Assembly: GCA_907163375.1 (NCBI GenBank)
Contig: CAJQUW010001133.1
Span: 62,001 to 126,000, forward strand
DNA from: Prostheceraeus crozeri
Taxonomy: Eukaryota > Platyhelminthes > Polycladida > Euryleptidae
DNA: 64,000 nt
Direction: 5' to 3'
Shown here: piece by piece, positions 1-11,220 of the stretch
Numbering within the stretch: position 1 is the first letter of the stretch
How the letters are laid out: the number at the start of each line of letters is the position of its first letter
Notes under the pieces: generated by a model
Told to the model about the DNA's origin: nothing
The model's database searches: none
The model's input: the letters and a program-made list of their open reading frames with translations, nothing else
Made by a program: the position numbers and the translations under genes

Positions 1-499
1 TGATCATCCCAAAACTTAATGATTGTATTATTGAATATTTTGTAACATTCTTGCAACTTAATTGATATTTATCCCATTTACAGAAATTACTTTTTGGAGA
101 GATCTGAATAAAGTCATTCTTCTGCAGTTTTCCTTTGATACTTGGGAATGCAAAAACAAATAGTTATTCGATTCATAAAACATCGTTTGAGTGAACTGTA
201 TTCATTAAAAACAACTATCGCCCGATGCACATACGAATCAAGATTAAAAGTAAATTTAAAGCCAATTATTTAAAGCTATTCACATATTCACCAATCGCAA
301 ATCGGCGTGAATGCAAATCAATCCTTTTAAGGACTAACATTACTAACTATTGCATAAGCAATCAATATGTTGTTTTAGTTATTTCCTTTAACTACACTTA
401 GCTTACTTTTTTCTTGATTTCAGTTTCAATTAAAGTTCATCAAAGCATATTGCAGTGGAAGTGTCCAGTGTTTCTAAAGCACAAGAATTTGCTGCATTG
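1..499. other. Non-coding flank, nothing recognised
   Basis: AT-rich sequence with stops in all frames at short intervals. No repeat, RNA or coding motif was recognised before the satellite at 500. Confidence 0.6.
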
Positions 500-712
500 C
501 ATGAGTTTCAGTCCACGTTTCTTGTGTGCCTAGAACACACGGACACAGTGTGGAGTACGCATGAGTTGCACGCACGTTTCATGTGTGCCTAGAACACACG
601 GACACAGTGTGTAGTACGCATGAGTTGCACGCACGTTTCATGTGTACCTAGAACACACGGACACAGTGTGGAGTACGCATAAGTTGCACGCACGTTTCAT
701 GTGTGCCTAGAA
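500..712. repeat. 59-bp tandem repeat, about 3.6 copies
   Basis: Unit starts fall at 500, 560, 619 and 678, a 59-bp period; the first unit is 1 bp longer and more diverged. Each unit holds the short inverted motif GTGTGCCTAGAACACAC and a GACACAGTGTG palindrome. Later units differ by only one or two bases, so the array is young or homogenised. No reading frame runs through it. Confidence 0.95.
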
Positions 713-1440
713 AATTTTCTCAATGTACAGTAGTGATCGATATTTTTTTTCGACTCAAGGGATCCCGAAATGTCCCTCCCAAGAAGAATGGTATGCAATC
801 ATATCAAAAGGTAATGTGCAAATTATAAAGTCTTTGCGTAGAACTTACATTTCAATATTTTTGTTTTGCTTGTTAATTCTTCTGCCACTATAACCAAAGA
901 AGCTGTCTGTAACAAGTTCAAACTCGAACTGATGTATTTTTGTCCACTGATCCTAACACAGTTTTGTCGAAAGTCCTTTAAGCTAATTCACCACATTATG
1001 GGGTTCATCTTTTAGACACGATGAGACTTAATTCAATGAAATTCAGTGATATACCAAACATTTTCTTCGTCTTGCTCAGTGAAAGCACATGTCACATGAG
1101 GCTTCCTACAATGTGGATATTGAGCAAAATATGAAACTAGCCATAGAATTTGACTGTTAACAAACGACTCAGAAATATTCTGATAGACATGATTTCCTCA
1201 GATTGCTATCTTTGATGACTCTGTGACAATATCATAAAGGAATGAGCGAGCAATTCCGTAGGGATTAGCTACGGTCAAATTAGTAAGAATAATGGAATGG
1301 GTTCTAATTCCATCAGACCTCTGTCTGCAACACTTGTGGAAGTAATAACGTACTGGCCACATACGTAACTAAGGTTAGAATACTGAAAACACAGAATTAC
1401 AGCTCCGTGAATTGAATTAGCAATTTCTTAATTTTGGTCA
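713..1440. other. Non-coding, nothing recognised
   Basis: No coding motif or repeat recognised. If the Tc1-like element downstream was once full length, its 5' end and N-terminal DNA-binding region should lie here, but nothing matching them can be read. Confidence 0.4.
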
Positions 1441-2340
1441 GTCGAGACATCGTTGGCATCAGTTTAAGTCTATCAGTGAATACCAGTGGATGAGCATTTC
1501 AACAACTGCGGTCTGCGTCTGATAGAAGATCAAAGGACTTTTTCCAAACTTCAAGTGTCAGCTTCCCGCAATCTGTGATGATTTGTGGCTCCCTCAGCAA
1601 CCGCGGAATCAAACATCTGCATGTGTGTGAGAAAACGGTTGTCAAAAGGGAATGCATCAAATGGACGAGAGTGCCTCCATGCAAATTAAGATATCTTTGT
1701 AGTGACGAAATGGGTTTTCAAGACAATTCCGACCTAGCTCACGAGGAACCAGATGGTGTTGAAAACAGTCCGTACCTCATTGAACATTTATGGGGAATTA
1801 TGAAGAAACGGGCAAATGAAAGAAAGCCGACGATAATCAGAATTGCTGCCATCCACAACTCATGTTTTACATCATTGCATCGAGATAAGCCTTCTGACCA
1901 ATTTCGTGGATAGCATGCCAAAGCGAATCATGGCGGTGTTGGAGTCGGTGTCAAGTCAAAATGGTCTCCAAAATGTTCTTATCAAAACTACTAAAAGGTC
2001 CCGAAAGTCACAAACTGGAATTTCAATAATAAAAACGTCTTCAGCAACATCAAAAGCCTAAGTTTTTGTTAAAATTCTACCTGAAAACTCAATAACCTCT
2101 GGCAGTTTAAAAGTAGGCCTATTTTGGCCTATTTGCATGAACGCACTGAGACTATTGACTTTCTAGCTGAAATACTAGCAGAATCCCAGGTTTTGGATGT
2201 TGTTAAAACGCTTTCTGTTACTTTAATTCCGTTTTTTTGCTTTCCCTGGCACAGTTCTATCAAAAATTAATTTCAGGACCATCTTGTAGATAGAGTATTT
2301 TGACATGGAACCTTAAAGTTTAGAGAAGCTGCGCCAAAAT
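1440..2340 (+). mobile_element. Decayed Tc1/mariner element, 3' two-thirds
   Basis: Holds the C-terminal half of a Tc1-type transposase (1494-2061) and about 280 bp of 3' non-coding sequence. The part from about 1960 to 2340 is homologous to 29788-30130, which shows these bases travelled together as one element. Terminal inverted repeats and a TA duplication could not be found, so the ends are approximate. The 3' segment holds GGCCTATTTTGGCCTATTT, also partly kept in the second copy. Confidence 0.7.
1494..2061 (+). pseudogene. Tc1/mariner transposase fragment (DDE)
   Basis: Tc1-type DDE transposase, the nuclear cut-and-paste enzyme acting at TA sites. In the frame open from 1494 the peptide SVMICGSLSNRGI fits the Tc1 'SVMVWG' block. 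QDNSDLAHEE corresponds to the second catalytic Asp ('QDNDPAH'), and ENSPYLIEHLWGIMKKRANE to 'SPDLNPIENLWGxxK' with the last acidic residue. A shift to another frame near 1880 continues with VDSMPKRIMAVLES, the usual Tc1 C-terminus ('SMPRRVxAVI'). The N-terminal helix-turn-helix region and first Asp are not readable. The SPDLNP block is shortened, so the copy is inactive. No start codon is offered because the 5' part is missing. Confidence 0.8.
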
Positions 2341-2510
2341 ACTAAGTGAGCATCAAATTAATAGACCTAATCATTCATAATGAATAACTTGAGTCAATTT
2401 TTCCATTTCCAATGGAAAGATTATATATAATGATTTCAATAATTATTATAACCGCTTTTCTCATCAAAGATAGCAAAACAGGAAGATAGCTAATTCAATG
2501 CCCAGGGCTG

Positions 2511-2830
2511 TAGATTGCTTAAGCGCATCACTTTGCTAGAAGTGAAAACTGATTCGAAACGATGACACATGCAGGAACTTACTAAGTGGGCAAAAAAAAT
2601 TTTTTAATACCTTGCAGAGATAGGAAAAATAGTCGTACGCCTGCGGATTGCTGTGAATTCCCTCAAAATGCTCCGATCGCCACGATTCCTTCAGATTCGA
2701 GAATTCAGATCATTGCGCTGAAATTTTCTCGATAATGTTGGGCCCTCCGATCATTATTACAAAACTTAGCTGGCTAACGAAAAAACGCACTTGACATCGA
2801 CTGTGTCTCTTTGCTGTGTGATCTGGGATA
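2511..2830 (-). repeat. R1 dispersed repeat, copy 1 (reverse)
   Basis: Reverse complement of the sequence at 9831-10261, 10268-10677 and 21700-22052. Shared landmarks are TTGGGCCCTCCGATCATTAT, AATGCTCCGATCGCCACGAT and ACCTTGCAGAGATAGGAAAA. The family's origin is unknown; no terminal inverted repeats or poly-A tail were found. Confidence 0.85.
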
Positions 2831-2997
2831 CCGAACCATCTCGTTGATTGCGACTTTTAGTGAAACAGGACAAATAACAGACTTGCAATTGTTCATCATC
2901 ATTTCTGATAGCAAAATGTTTACATTCATGTTAATGTACTAACATATTTTTCTTCAGCAGCGAATGAGCATGTCTGATAGCCATTTTCTTAGCAGTG

Positions 2998-3342
2998 CTA
3001 GAGACCACCATTAGGGACACAGGTATAAGACAAGACGTTAGAGGCTGTATTTGATCCAAGTACATTGTGAAGATTGGAGTGTGACTCGGATTTTATGCTG
3101 CTTTTTTTCACACTTGACTTCATTGTTTGCCATTTGTCTTTCATGTTTTCCATGGAACGATTATTTCCACTAACGAAATTTAGTCGATCTAGAATTTGTT
3201 TATACATAACTTACTTCTTCTGCGTGACATCGTTATTAAATCTTAGAGATAGAATCTCATTATTTTCTGTAAATCCGTCAACAATGGCATTTATTTCACA
3301 CTCGAAGTAATCTACTTTTCGTGCTCTTTTGATAATCGACAT
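2998..3342 (-). pseudogene. Myb/SANT-like DNA-binding domain, Harbinger-type
   Basis: An ATG at 3342 starts a frame of about 114 codons interrupted by one TAA around codon 44. The peptide KVDYFECEINAIVDGFTEN, then RFNNDVTQKK, then after the stop QILDRLNFVSGNNRSMENMK and DKWQTMKSSVKK, follows the trihelix/Myb-SANT pattern of Harbinger-associated proteins (NAIF1/TSNARE1-like): FTxxEIxxLV, N-x-VT-x-KKK, I-x-x-R-VN, NR-x-x-x-x-V-x-x-KW-x-x-LK. Such proteins bind DNA as partners of the Harbinger nuclease. No nuclease gene is nearby, so this is an orphan fragment of a transposon or of a host gene derived from one. A single stop over an otherwise open domain suggests moderate age. Confidence 0.65.
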
Positions 3343-3661
3343 GATATTGACTTTGTCTGGAATGCATTTCGTCTGCCATTCTCATTTATACACTAAACTT
3401 GTTATGAACATCATTAAGTATTCCCTATCATCAATAGTAACTGTTCTTCTGCTGAAAATTCAGGTCAAATACCACGAGACGTCTTCAAGGTCGTTAAATG
3501 ATATCATGATGACATCAAGAAACGTCATCCTGATGAAAGTCGTGATGTATGCCGTTGATTCTTCACTATCAGCGGTGTCCACTATCAGGTATTCAAGAAA
3601 TTTTCAAAACTAAATTATTCTCTCTCGAAGTGTTTATGCCACAATAAAAGAAAAGTAAAGT
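3343..3661. other. Non-coding, nothing recognised
   Basis: Between the Myb/SANT fragment and the PLE tail. Open frames on the plus strand here have no recognisable domain. Confidence 0.5.
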
Positions 3662-4479
3662 TTAGGTACATAGTTGCCAACGTTTCGGGTTCTGACCCTT
3701 TCTCAAGGCAGTTGACTGTAAAATGAGATGCCACGATATGTGAATTGTTGAACCTCCAGTTGTCTCGTGACGTCTGTTCAATGAAGGTTCATAAAAATCA
3801 ATGAGACGAGATTCCACCAAACTTGATTCTACAGGATCACGCAAACACCTCAGCAAATCAATGGTAAAATTATATATTGTATTATTCAAAGCGCAAATTT
3901 TATTGTGCTCTGACAACGCGCTGATATTATTTTTGTTCTTGATGCTGTTCTTATGTTCATTATATCTGTTATAAAAAGAACGTGCTGTTTTTCCTATGTA
4001 TTTGGAATTACATATCTTGCAGGTAAATTGATATACGACACAGGAGATATCACAGTTATATTTTTCTGGAAGTTTTTATGACTTTTTGTTACCGAAACTG
4101 ACAAATCGTACGGTACATCTAGTTTGTATTTTTGAATGAAATAATTAATTTTGCGAGTCAAGCTATCACTAGTGAAGGGCAATTTAAGTGTGCATTTACT
4201 TCTACTATTGATTTTATGACTTTTGTTTTTATTTGATTTTATCGCTGCTTTTCTAATGTCAGTATTAGAATAATCATTCAACTTAAGACTATTCATGCAT
4301 ATATTTTCAGAGTACGTTTTAAGATGTTCCGGTAAACTAGGACTACATCTTTTTCGTACTTCATCAATACTTTGCTTAACAAAACTGTCTTTCATATGTT
4401 TAGGTAACCAGCTATCTTTATGTTCTATCCATATAGTTAAGTCTAGAAAGTTAAGTTTTCTTTCTTTTGGGATCGCCAA
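3662..4479 (-). pseudogene. PLE-a connector and GIY-YIG endonuclease
   Basis: The first part (4479-4050) begins AIPKERKLNFLDLTIWIEHK, the PLE region after RT motif D ('LPFLDL.V'). The nuclease part reads VVYQFTCKICNSKYIGKTAR (about 4040-3980), a GIY-YIG core with the Y-x-G pair followed by the usual SFYNRYNEH helix. SLVESRLIDFYEPSLNRR, with its conserved Glu, closes the domain. In PLEs this enzyme nicks target DNA. The ending KGQNPKRWQL is encoded by the ribozyme-like tail motif. Fossil copy. Confidence 0.85.
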
Positions 4480-4496
4480 CGTGAATTGATATTTTC

Positions 4497-4769
4497 TTAG
4501 ACAGAGTTAAATGTATCCAAAATATCTTTGTACGTATTTTCATTATGTTCTATAGGTCCAATGATGCAATCATCTATGTATCTTTTATATATGATATTCG
4601 TAAAATTTTGTCTAGTTTTCAATTTACTTATTGATTTTTGTTCTATGTGATTCATAAAGATAATCGAAAGGGGTGGTGCGTAATGCGAACCCATTGGGCA
4701 GCCTTTTATTTGTAAATATTGACTACCATTATACTGTGTTTCATAATTGTATGAAATGAAGCTCAGCAT
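4497..4769 (-). pseudogene. PLE-a reverse transcriptase, palm part
   Basis: Reverse-transcriptase palm fragment of the PLE. YLQIKGCPMGSHYAPPLSII matches the PLE motif B block (Q-x-x-G-x-xMGs-x-x-aP), and KRYIDDCI is motif C with the catalytic Asp pair (YIDD). The enzyme copies element RNA into DNA in the nucleus. Upstream motifs are missing. Confidence 0.85.
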
Positions 4770-4790
4770 TATCAGGTATGTTTATCAGGG

Positions 4791-7727
4791 ATGTCCATGC
4801 GTTCATTTGCAAGACCTCTTATAGCAGCTATCTGATAGTGACTATAAGTTATCAGTGAAGTTGGTGCGATACCCGCTGATTAGCGGACCAATCGAAGCGT
4901 CCTCCCATACGTCAAAAGTCCTGCTTCTCACCATGTTTCCAAACTGTTGAAAACCGTCAGCGGTAGAGCTCGCAATATGCTTAAATTTTCCAGAGTCGAT
5001 AAAGAGTCCTTAATTGAAATAAATAATTCGGATGAAGTCTATGATGTGCTGCTGGAGGACGTTTGACCAACAGCATTGACGCAATCATTCCTCCTTCAAT
5101 GCAGCGCTTTTACCCAACAACTGTTGATAGAGGACGTATTCACATATCATTCAGAAATACTAGGCAACATAGAAATCCGACTTTACGCTTTGTTGAAGTC
5201 AGTGAGCCAGCCTACAGCTGTTTGTAGATGGAAATTTCAGCTGCTCGGCTAGGCGCCGACTGCTAGATCCTTAGAAGATTCAAATCACTGAAACATGCAA
5301 CAGTTGTAGATTATTGACCCAATATTGTAAGTTACTTTGTCAAATGCTTTTCTTTGTTGAGAGAAATGACAATAACCGTGGATATTTACAAAGTACACAG
5401 ATAAGCTGCCGGTGCCTTTTCCAGCCATTGGAAGCCGCCATGGTATAAGTGCTGTTGTCATGACAACACATTTCATTGTTTTTATTGTCCAAGGCCGTTC
5501 CAGTCCATTATTACTGCACAGTAATGGATCTGTGTGGTACGCAGTAATGCATCGATTTTGTGGAATTTGTCAATAAGTCAACGAACAACTTCAATGCTAT
5601 CGCAAGCAGCTAGTGAAGGTCTCATCATTGCTTAGCCTTAATGTACATGCTCTCATTAAAATCACTTAGTTCTAAGATATCTAATTTATAGTTTTATTGT
5701 ACCGCTGATATGTGGCTTTGATCTGTGATCAAATAATCGGTGTTGGAGTGATGATGCGCAAAGGTAGAAGGTCGAAGAAAGACGTCAATGATGGAATACA
5801 CACTAAAACAGATGTTTGATTCAGGGTGTTTATAGAGGGCGGTACGGAGTCATGCTTTTGGTCGGATGGCAGAGACAGGAAGCAGAAGTCCTGAATTTGT
5901 TGCATTGAATCCATGGATTGATCAGATGAGAATGATGTGATCCGTAATCCCACTTGTCAAAGTCGAAGAACTTTAATACTCTCTTCCAATGATCTGCTGA
6001 GAAATCATGTCTAACAGACGTTGGCTCACACCATCACATTGGTCAAGAAATCCACCTTTGTTGCAACGATGAAGGGATGTCATGGGAAAACAAGACACTG
6101 AAAGACAGCTCCCACTGACAGCAGATAATATTTCTGGCCGATGTGTTGTTGGCAAAACGATGGGAATCAAGAGTAATAAACAAGTCAACAAAAGATTTTT
6201 CTACTTATGACAATTGTGGCTGCGCTAGTCACATGAGTAAAGGTTTATATGTGACTTTTTAACTCAAATTTGTACTTGATCATTGATATATTTGTTTGAA
6301 ATTCAAATGTTGTTTGCTGCTACTATCAAAAACAGCATATTGTTGTCATATTAATTATTGATTAATACTAAAATATGGCTTGCAAACTTTGATCTCTGTT
6401 GCTTGCACAAGTCACTCATTTTTAAATGAAACACAATTGCCTTTGTCCGTGATATTTAACACAATATTGCCGAAAAAATGGACATTTTCTAATGATTTAA
6501 GAAATTGAGGTCAGAATAATTTTTCGTCTCAGCGATCCTACATTGCATTAATTTCATATAGAATTAATTACGTGTGCATATTTTTATAGCAGCGCTTAGT
6601 GTTCTCTTTAAGGATGCGATCCCAAAGCAAGAATATGCCACTCCATCCCAGATATAACATTAATTGTGCAAGCACATACGTCATCACTTTTTAAATTGAA
6701 AACGCAAAAATAGTTTACAACATAGGACCTATTACAACTACGAGAATTGGAGAAAAGAAGAAAGTAAAGACAATCCTAAAACAGACATAACGGTGTTCAG
6801 TGCAATAGCCCCTAATCTGTTATAAGAATTGATAAAGCAAGCCAAACTCCGCAACCTTATGAATCACACTATAAATCGTTGAATACGAAAATAACACAAA
6901 AAATAATACGAAATTCACATACAATTTGAAACTAACAATTGATGCGAAATTCTCGCATCTTAAATAGATTTGATATGTTTATCATAAGAATGTTAGCTTT
7001 CTTTCGTGCATGTTCGTATGTGTTTGGCATTCAACGATGCGAACAACTCTCTCTCTGTGATTGGCTGATGAAAGAGAACATGTCAAAGAATACTACAAAA
7101 ATCTTATCAAAGGTATTTACAGTGTAGGCCTGTAGGCTGTTGTTAAGCTGATTTTACTGCTATGTTTACATAATCAGCTTTCTTTCAATCAATCATATCT
7201 TAAGTATGGAAAATGCTTGGTTGTGCATGAGTATATCAGACAGAATCCGCGCTCACTTATGAAAATGCATCCGAGAATGGGACCGTCGATGCCCTTAGAA
7301 ATACACCTGCAGCGCTGGCATCCTCTCTCAGCAAATGTTTTTAAGTCTTGTAAAGAGAGGCGCTGCCAGATGTGCTGCTAACTTCCGACCTCCCAGCACA
7401 ACGTCTGAGTGTGTTTGAGCTTGAGTGTATTTTGCGGTTGCAAGCCCAAGACTAAAAAGCTGAAATTGAGCACGGGCTTATGAAAAACTTCGGAACTGAG
7501 CCCCTCCTCAGCTCCAAGCCCGGGATTCATATTTTGCACAAAAATTGGCTATTTTGATCAATTTGATTGATCAATTTGTCGTAAACTGATTGTTAAAATT
7601 GATTGCATTCTTACTTCGTGCCCATGTAAGTAATCATAAATCTACATGCATACATGAGTACACAATAGAGGAGTACGAATGCCTTATTAGCTATCCGCTT
7701 AACGATGCTCCACCACAACTGCTTGGC
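4791..7727. other. 2.9 kb without recognisable genes
   Basis: Read in both directions; open frames of 60-75 codons at 5285-5476, 5729-5953, 5973-6191 and 6939-7127 show no domain, signal peptide or compositional bias. Around 4791-4900 (reverse) weak similarity to the missing RT upstream part may remain. No inverted repeats or tandem arrays were noted. Confidence 0.5.
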
Positions 7728-8700
7728 CATTGATCTATCTGTTAGCATTTCTCACTTCTGAATACCATCGCTAACGAATTCAATGCTGATCCTCATGCGG
7801 CGTCCATGATCCAAAGTTTCCTTTCAGACCGGTTCCAACGAGTCTACATCAATTACATCAGTACAACCTGGAAAAATGTTAGTTGTGGTGTCCCCCAAGG
7901 CTGGATTTTAGGTCCTCTGCTTTTTATTTTTCTGATTAACGATCTCCCTAATTTCGAAAACACAAAAATTGTTGCGCATGCCGATGACCTGACCCTGATT
8001 CACACTGCTAACTTCCAAGCTGATGTAAACAAATTCTCCTCTTGGACTCTCACCAAGCATCTGAAAATCAATGAAGCAAATACTAAGTGTCTGTGTGTTA
8101 GTCACTGCGATGCTACATTTGATTCTAATTTTATTGATGATGTTCTTGTACAGAATTTCCCCTCCTTGAAAATCCTTGGAGTCTATTTTTCTGAAAATCT
8201 TTCGTGGAATGATGAATTTGACTTCTTGTATAGGAAATTATGTCGAACAATGTCTTTTGTAAAACGGCTGAAAATCAACGGCAACAGTGATGATGCTATT
8301 AGGACTGCGCATATCAGCCTAGTAGTTTCGCAGATTGGGTTCTGTTGGCCGGTTATTTGTGACAGCAAGCAGAGCGACATCAGGAAACTTGAACAGATTG
8401 ACCGGACAGCCAGACGCTGGGCGATGGCCCATAAATGCTCGACAAAAGGTGTGTTCGTCTAATCAGGAAGGTCGCTGATAACGCGCATGCTCATCCTCTA
8501 GCCGATTTTTTTGTTGTCAGAAATGACGTTCGAAATGTGAGGCACACGAGAAAGCTGCTTGCCCATCGACGTCAAATGAGATTGTACACTAAACCATTTG
8601 TTAAATTTTATTCTGTGTCAATTATCTTTTGTTTTTGTTAGCCTGTGCAGAACCATGTCATATACCGCTTTTGGTATTGACAAATAAAGAACTAATATTA
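7728..8700 (+). mobile_element. 5'-truncated LINE copy (family LINE-A)
   Basis: Same family as the larger LINE at 11.2-14.4 kb. It starts inside RT motif A and runs to a 3' end with GACAAATAAAGAACTAATATTA, matching GACGAATAAAGATCTATTAT of the other copy. A truncated 5' end with an intact 3' end is the usual mark of target-primed reverse transcription. Confidence 0.85.
7752..8641 (+). pseudogene. LINE-A reverse transcriptase, C-terminal half
   Basis: The open frame reads SLLNTIANEF then SMIQSFLSDRFQRVYINY, CGVPQGWILGPLLFIFLIND (motif B) and VAHADDLTLIH (motif C, HADD instead of YADD). It then continues through a thumb region to RRWAMAHKCSTKGVFV and a stop at 8462. The end of the protein lies in another frame from about 8435 (MLDKRCVRLIRK, HPLADFFVVRNDVR, RHTRKLL), so one frameshift separates the parts. 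A further shift lies near 7745. It aligns with the 12243-14309 protein across its whole length at roughly half identity by eye. The motif C Tyr to His change and the shifts make it inactive. Confidence 0.85.
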
Positions 8701-8941
8701 TTGCAGAAACGTGATCGATTGCTTCAAGTTGCAAAATTCATTCATACTAAAAATCCTTGTAGTTTATTGACTTCTGATGGAGTGTAGAATCCGATGATGA
8801 AGATGTGAGCTGTCATGTTGTGAACTTTCATTGTCGTACAGTAGCGTTTTATGAAGTTGTTTATTCCACTGCTGAGAGTGTTCTAATCAACTGATACTCG
8901 TCACCGATTCAATTATCTGTATTGACACAAGCCGATCATGC

Positions 8942-9662
8942 AGCGTTTTTGCGGTCTGTTCTACACAAGAAATCAACGAGACTATTGCGGAATCTACGTC
9001 CAGTAACACCAGGAAGAACAACAACCGGTGCACGAAAGTCTGCAGACTGGGTGTCATGGCCAATGCCCAGAGTCTTCGCCAATTCCCGACATTGGAGGAA
9101 CTGTCGACCACTGATGAGAAAGAGATCTCGAGTGCACTGTATCATTTCATCTACGAGATCAGAAGGCAAGGCGGGTAAGAATATCCGCCGAACACCATGT
9201 GTAATATTATGTGCGGAGTCGTACGTGCCCTCAGAAATGACAGACCGCATCTTCAAGTATTGTCAGAGGAAGACATGGCATTCTCCTACTTCCGAAAATG
9301 CCTAGACGCAAGGATGTTTAATCTTACCAAAAGAGGAATGGGAACATCACGAACTCGAGCAAATCCGGTGTTGGTTGACCATGAAACACAGCTATGGAAT
9401 AAGTGATAGTGGAATGAATGATAGCTTCGGTCTAGTACGTGCAGTTTACTTCTACATGTACAAAGCTTTCGGTATACGGGCCTCTGACGAACATAGAAGG
9501 CTAGAAGCGTCACAAATGCCATTTGGAGAAGATTCCTTTAGGAAGCAATTAGACAACCTTAGACAACAGAAAACAACCCCATTTAGAATATTTGAAAACA
9601 GTCCATTGAGAATGATGACAAAACACATGGCAAAGCGGTATCTGAATGCTGATATAGCATAG
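8942..9662 (+). pseudogene. Crypton-type tyrosine recombinase (DUF3504-like) remnant
   Basis: Frame from 8942 reads NTRKNNNRCTKVCRLGVMAN, then EISSALYHFIYEIRRQGG, a TAA stop, then EYPPNTMCNIMCGVVRALR, FRKCLDARMFNLTKRGMGT and DHETQLWNK. This is the familiar order of Crypton-derived animal proteins (KIAA1958/ZMYM2-4/QRICH1 type): 'NT..S...AL..F..W', 'YPP.TLY.I..GLQR', 'LDA.MK.L...G.G', 'E..LW'. After a frameshift near 9410, AVYFYMYKAFGIRASDEHRR gives the 'FGLR..DEHR' block that carries a catalytic Arg. The C-terminal catalytic His/Tyr part is not readable. Cryptons insert as circular DNA through site-specific recombination. One stop and one shift suggest moderate age. It could instead be a dead copy of a domesticated host gene. 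Confidence 0.8.
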
Positions 9663-9830
9663 AAACACTTGCAGAAACCTGCAGTCACCCGACGTGATAT
9701 CTATGATTCATGCAAGTCATATTGTAGCGAGAAACACAGAATTAGACAGGTCGTCTCTTCCTCCGTTTGACTATAAGGGAAGCATTGGAACATGTAACGT
9801 AAATGAAATGGCACAATCTCCTGACTAAAT

Positions 9831-10261
9831 ACCATAGCAATCGAACAATGAGCAGCCAGTTCAACATTAAACACGCCAAATTGTGCAAAGTTTCATTTCA
9901 GTGACTGTTATCAACCGGATGACACAGCAAAGAGACACAGACGATGTCAAGTTCCACAGAGAAATTTGTGAACGTTTTTTCGTGCGCCTGTCATTTCTTT
10001 TAATAATGATCGGAGGGCCCAACATTATGAAGAAAACTTTTGCGCAATGATCTGAATTCTTCGAATCTGATAGAATCGTGACGATCGGAGCATTTTGAAG
10101 GAATTCAGAGCAATCCGCAAGCGGCGCACGACTATTTTTCCTATCTCTGCAAGGTATTAAAAATTTCTTTTTGCCCACTTATCAAGTTCCTGCATGTGCC
10201 ATCTGTTTGAATCAGTTTGCACTTCTAGCAAAGTGATACGATTAAACAATCTAATTCTGTG
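9831..10261 (+). repeat. R1 dispersed repeat, copy 2
   Basis: First unit of a tandem pair with period 412 bp (shared TCAACATTAAACAC at 9861 and 10273). Begins near ATCGAACAAT, which copy 4 also shows, and ends near CAATCTAATTCTG. Similarity to copy 4 seems to extend upstream to about 9800. Confidence 0.85.
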
Positions 10262-10267
10262 GACCAC

Positions 10268-10677
10268 CCATTTCAACATTAAACACACCAAATTGTGCGA
10301 ACTTTCAGTGACTGTAATCAACAGGATCACACAGCAAAGAAGCAAAGAGACACAGTCGATATCAAGTTCTACAGAGAAGTTTGTGAACGTTTTTTAGTGC
10401 ACCTGTTAAATTTTTTAATAATGATCGGAAGGGTCAACATGATCGAAGAACTTTTGCGCAATGATCTGAATTCTTCGAATCTGGAGGAATCGTGGCGATC
10501 GGAGCATTTTGAAGGAATCTACAACAGTCCGCAAGCGACGCACGACTATTTTTCCTATCTCTGCAAGGTATTAAAAATTTCTTTTTGCCCACTTAATAAG
10601 TTCCTGCATGTGCCATTATTTTGATTCAGTTTGCACTTCTAGCAAAGTGATACGATTAAACAATCTAATTCTGAGGC
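10268..10677 (+). repeat. R1 dispersed repeat, copy 3
   Basis: Second tandem unit, close to copy 2 over about 410 bp. A 109-codon frame (10295-10624) reads VCERFLVHLLNF then NDLNSSNLEESWRSEHFEGI and QATHDYFSYLCKVLK. Copy 4 keeps much of the same peptide (114 codons), whereas copy 2 has indels that break the frame. The peptide matches no family I recognise; it may be a coding fragment carried by the repeat, or chance. Confidence 0.85.
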
Positions 10678-11220
10678 GAGAAATGTCGGTTTACTGCAAA
10701 ACTGTGGCGACAATTCGGTAGCAACACTCTTGATAAAACTCGCGCTTCGCGCTCGTTTTATGGCTCGTGGTGCAATCTTCAATTGTTTCCTATCAAATTA
10801 GTGACAAATTCTGTTTAATCTTAACCGTCCAGGCTTTGCTAATGAAAATCAGTGTGGTGAAAGTTGAATTAATGACAGAAATAAACGTTGTCTGTAGACA
10901 TTAATCAGCACTGTCTCTGACAGAAAAGTAGAACAAGCTGATAATTGAAACATGGGGAAGACAACAATCTGCCATCTGCCAGCAACAAACTGGTATTGAT
11001 TAAATCAGACTGATCGTCCTCAATCAGATCATGTTGAATTCAATGATATTGCAGCTGTCATTAAAGGAAATATCGGCATTCACAGTGAACAATTTGGAAA
11101 TCTTTTGAATATTTGAGATTAAGATGGATAACATCAGAGATAAGAAAAGATGAAGAAAAGACAAAAATTCTTACACTGAATAGAGTAGATGCATTTAGAT
11201 AGCAACTCAGTGTTAATTAG
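10678..11220. other. Non-coding; probable LINE 5' flank or UTR
   Basis: No genes. Includes the GC-richer stretch CTCGCGCTTCGCGCTCG near 10738. The LINE frame opens at 11221, so part of this may be its 5' UTR. Confidence 0.4.

Larger units (their letters stand above)
3662..4790 (-). mobile_element. Penelope-like retroelement remnant (PLE-a), 5'-truncated
   Basis: Reverse-strand fossil carrying, in order, the end of a reverse-transcriptase domain, a connector, a GIY-YIG endonuclease domain and a tail motif. Its RT N-terminal half is absent, as expected for 5' truncation. It is broken in several places. The tail at about 3683-3716 (reverse) reads CTTGAGAAAGGGTC then ACCCGAAACGTTGG, the hammerhead-ribozyme-like signature common at PLE 3' ends. 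The sequence differs strongly from the PLEs at 47.4 and 59.4 kb, so it belongs to another lineage. Confidence 0.85.
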
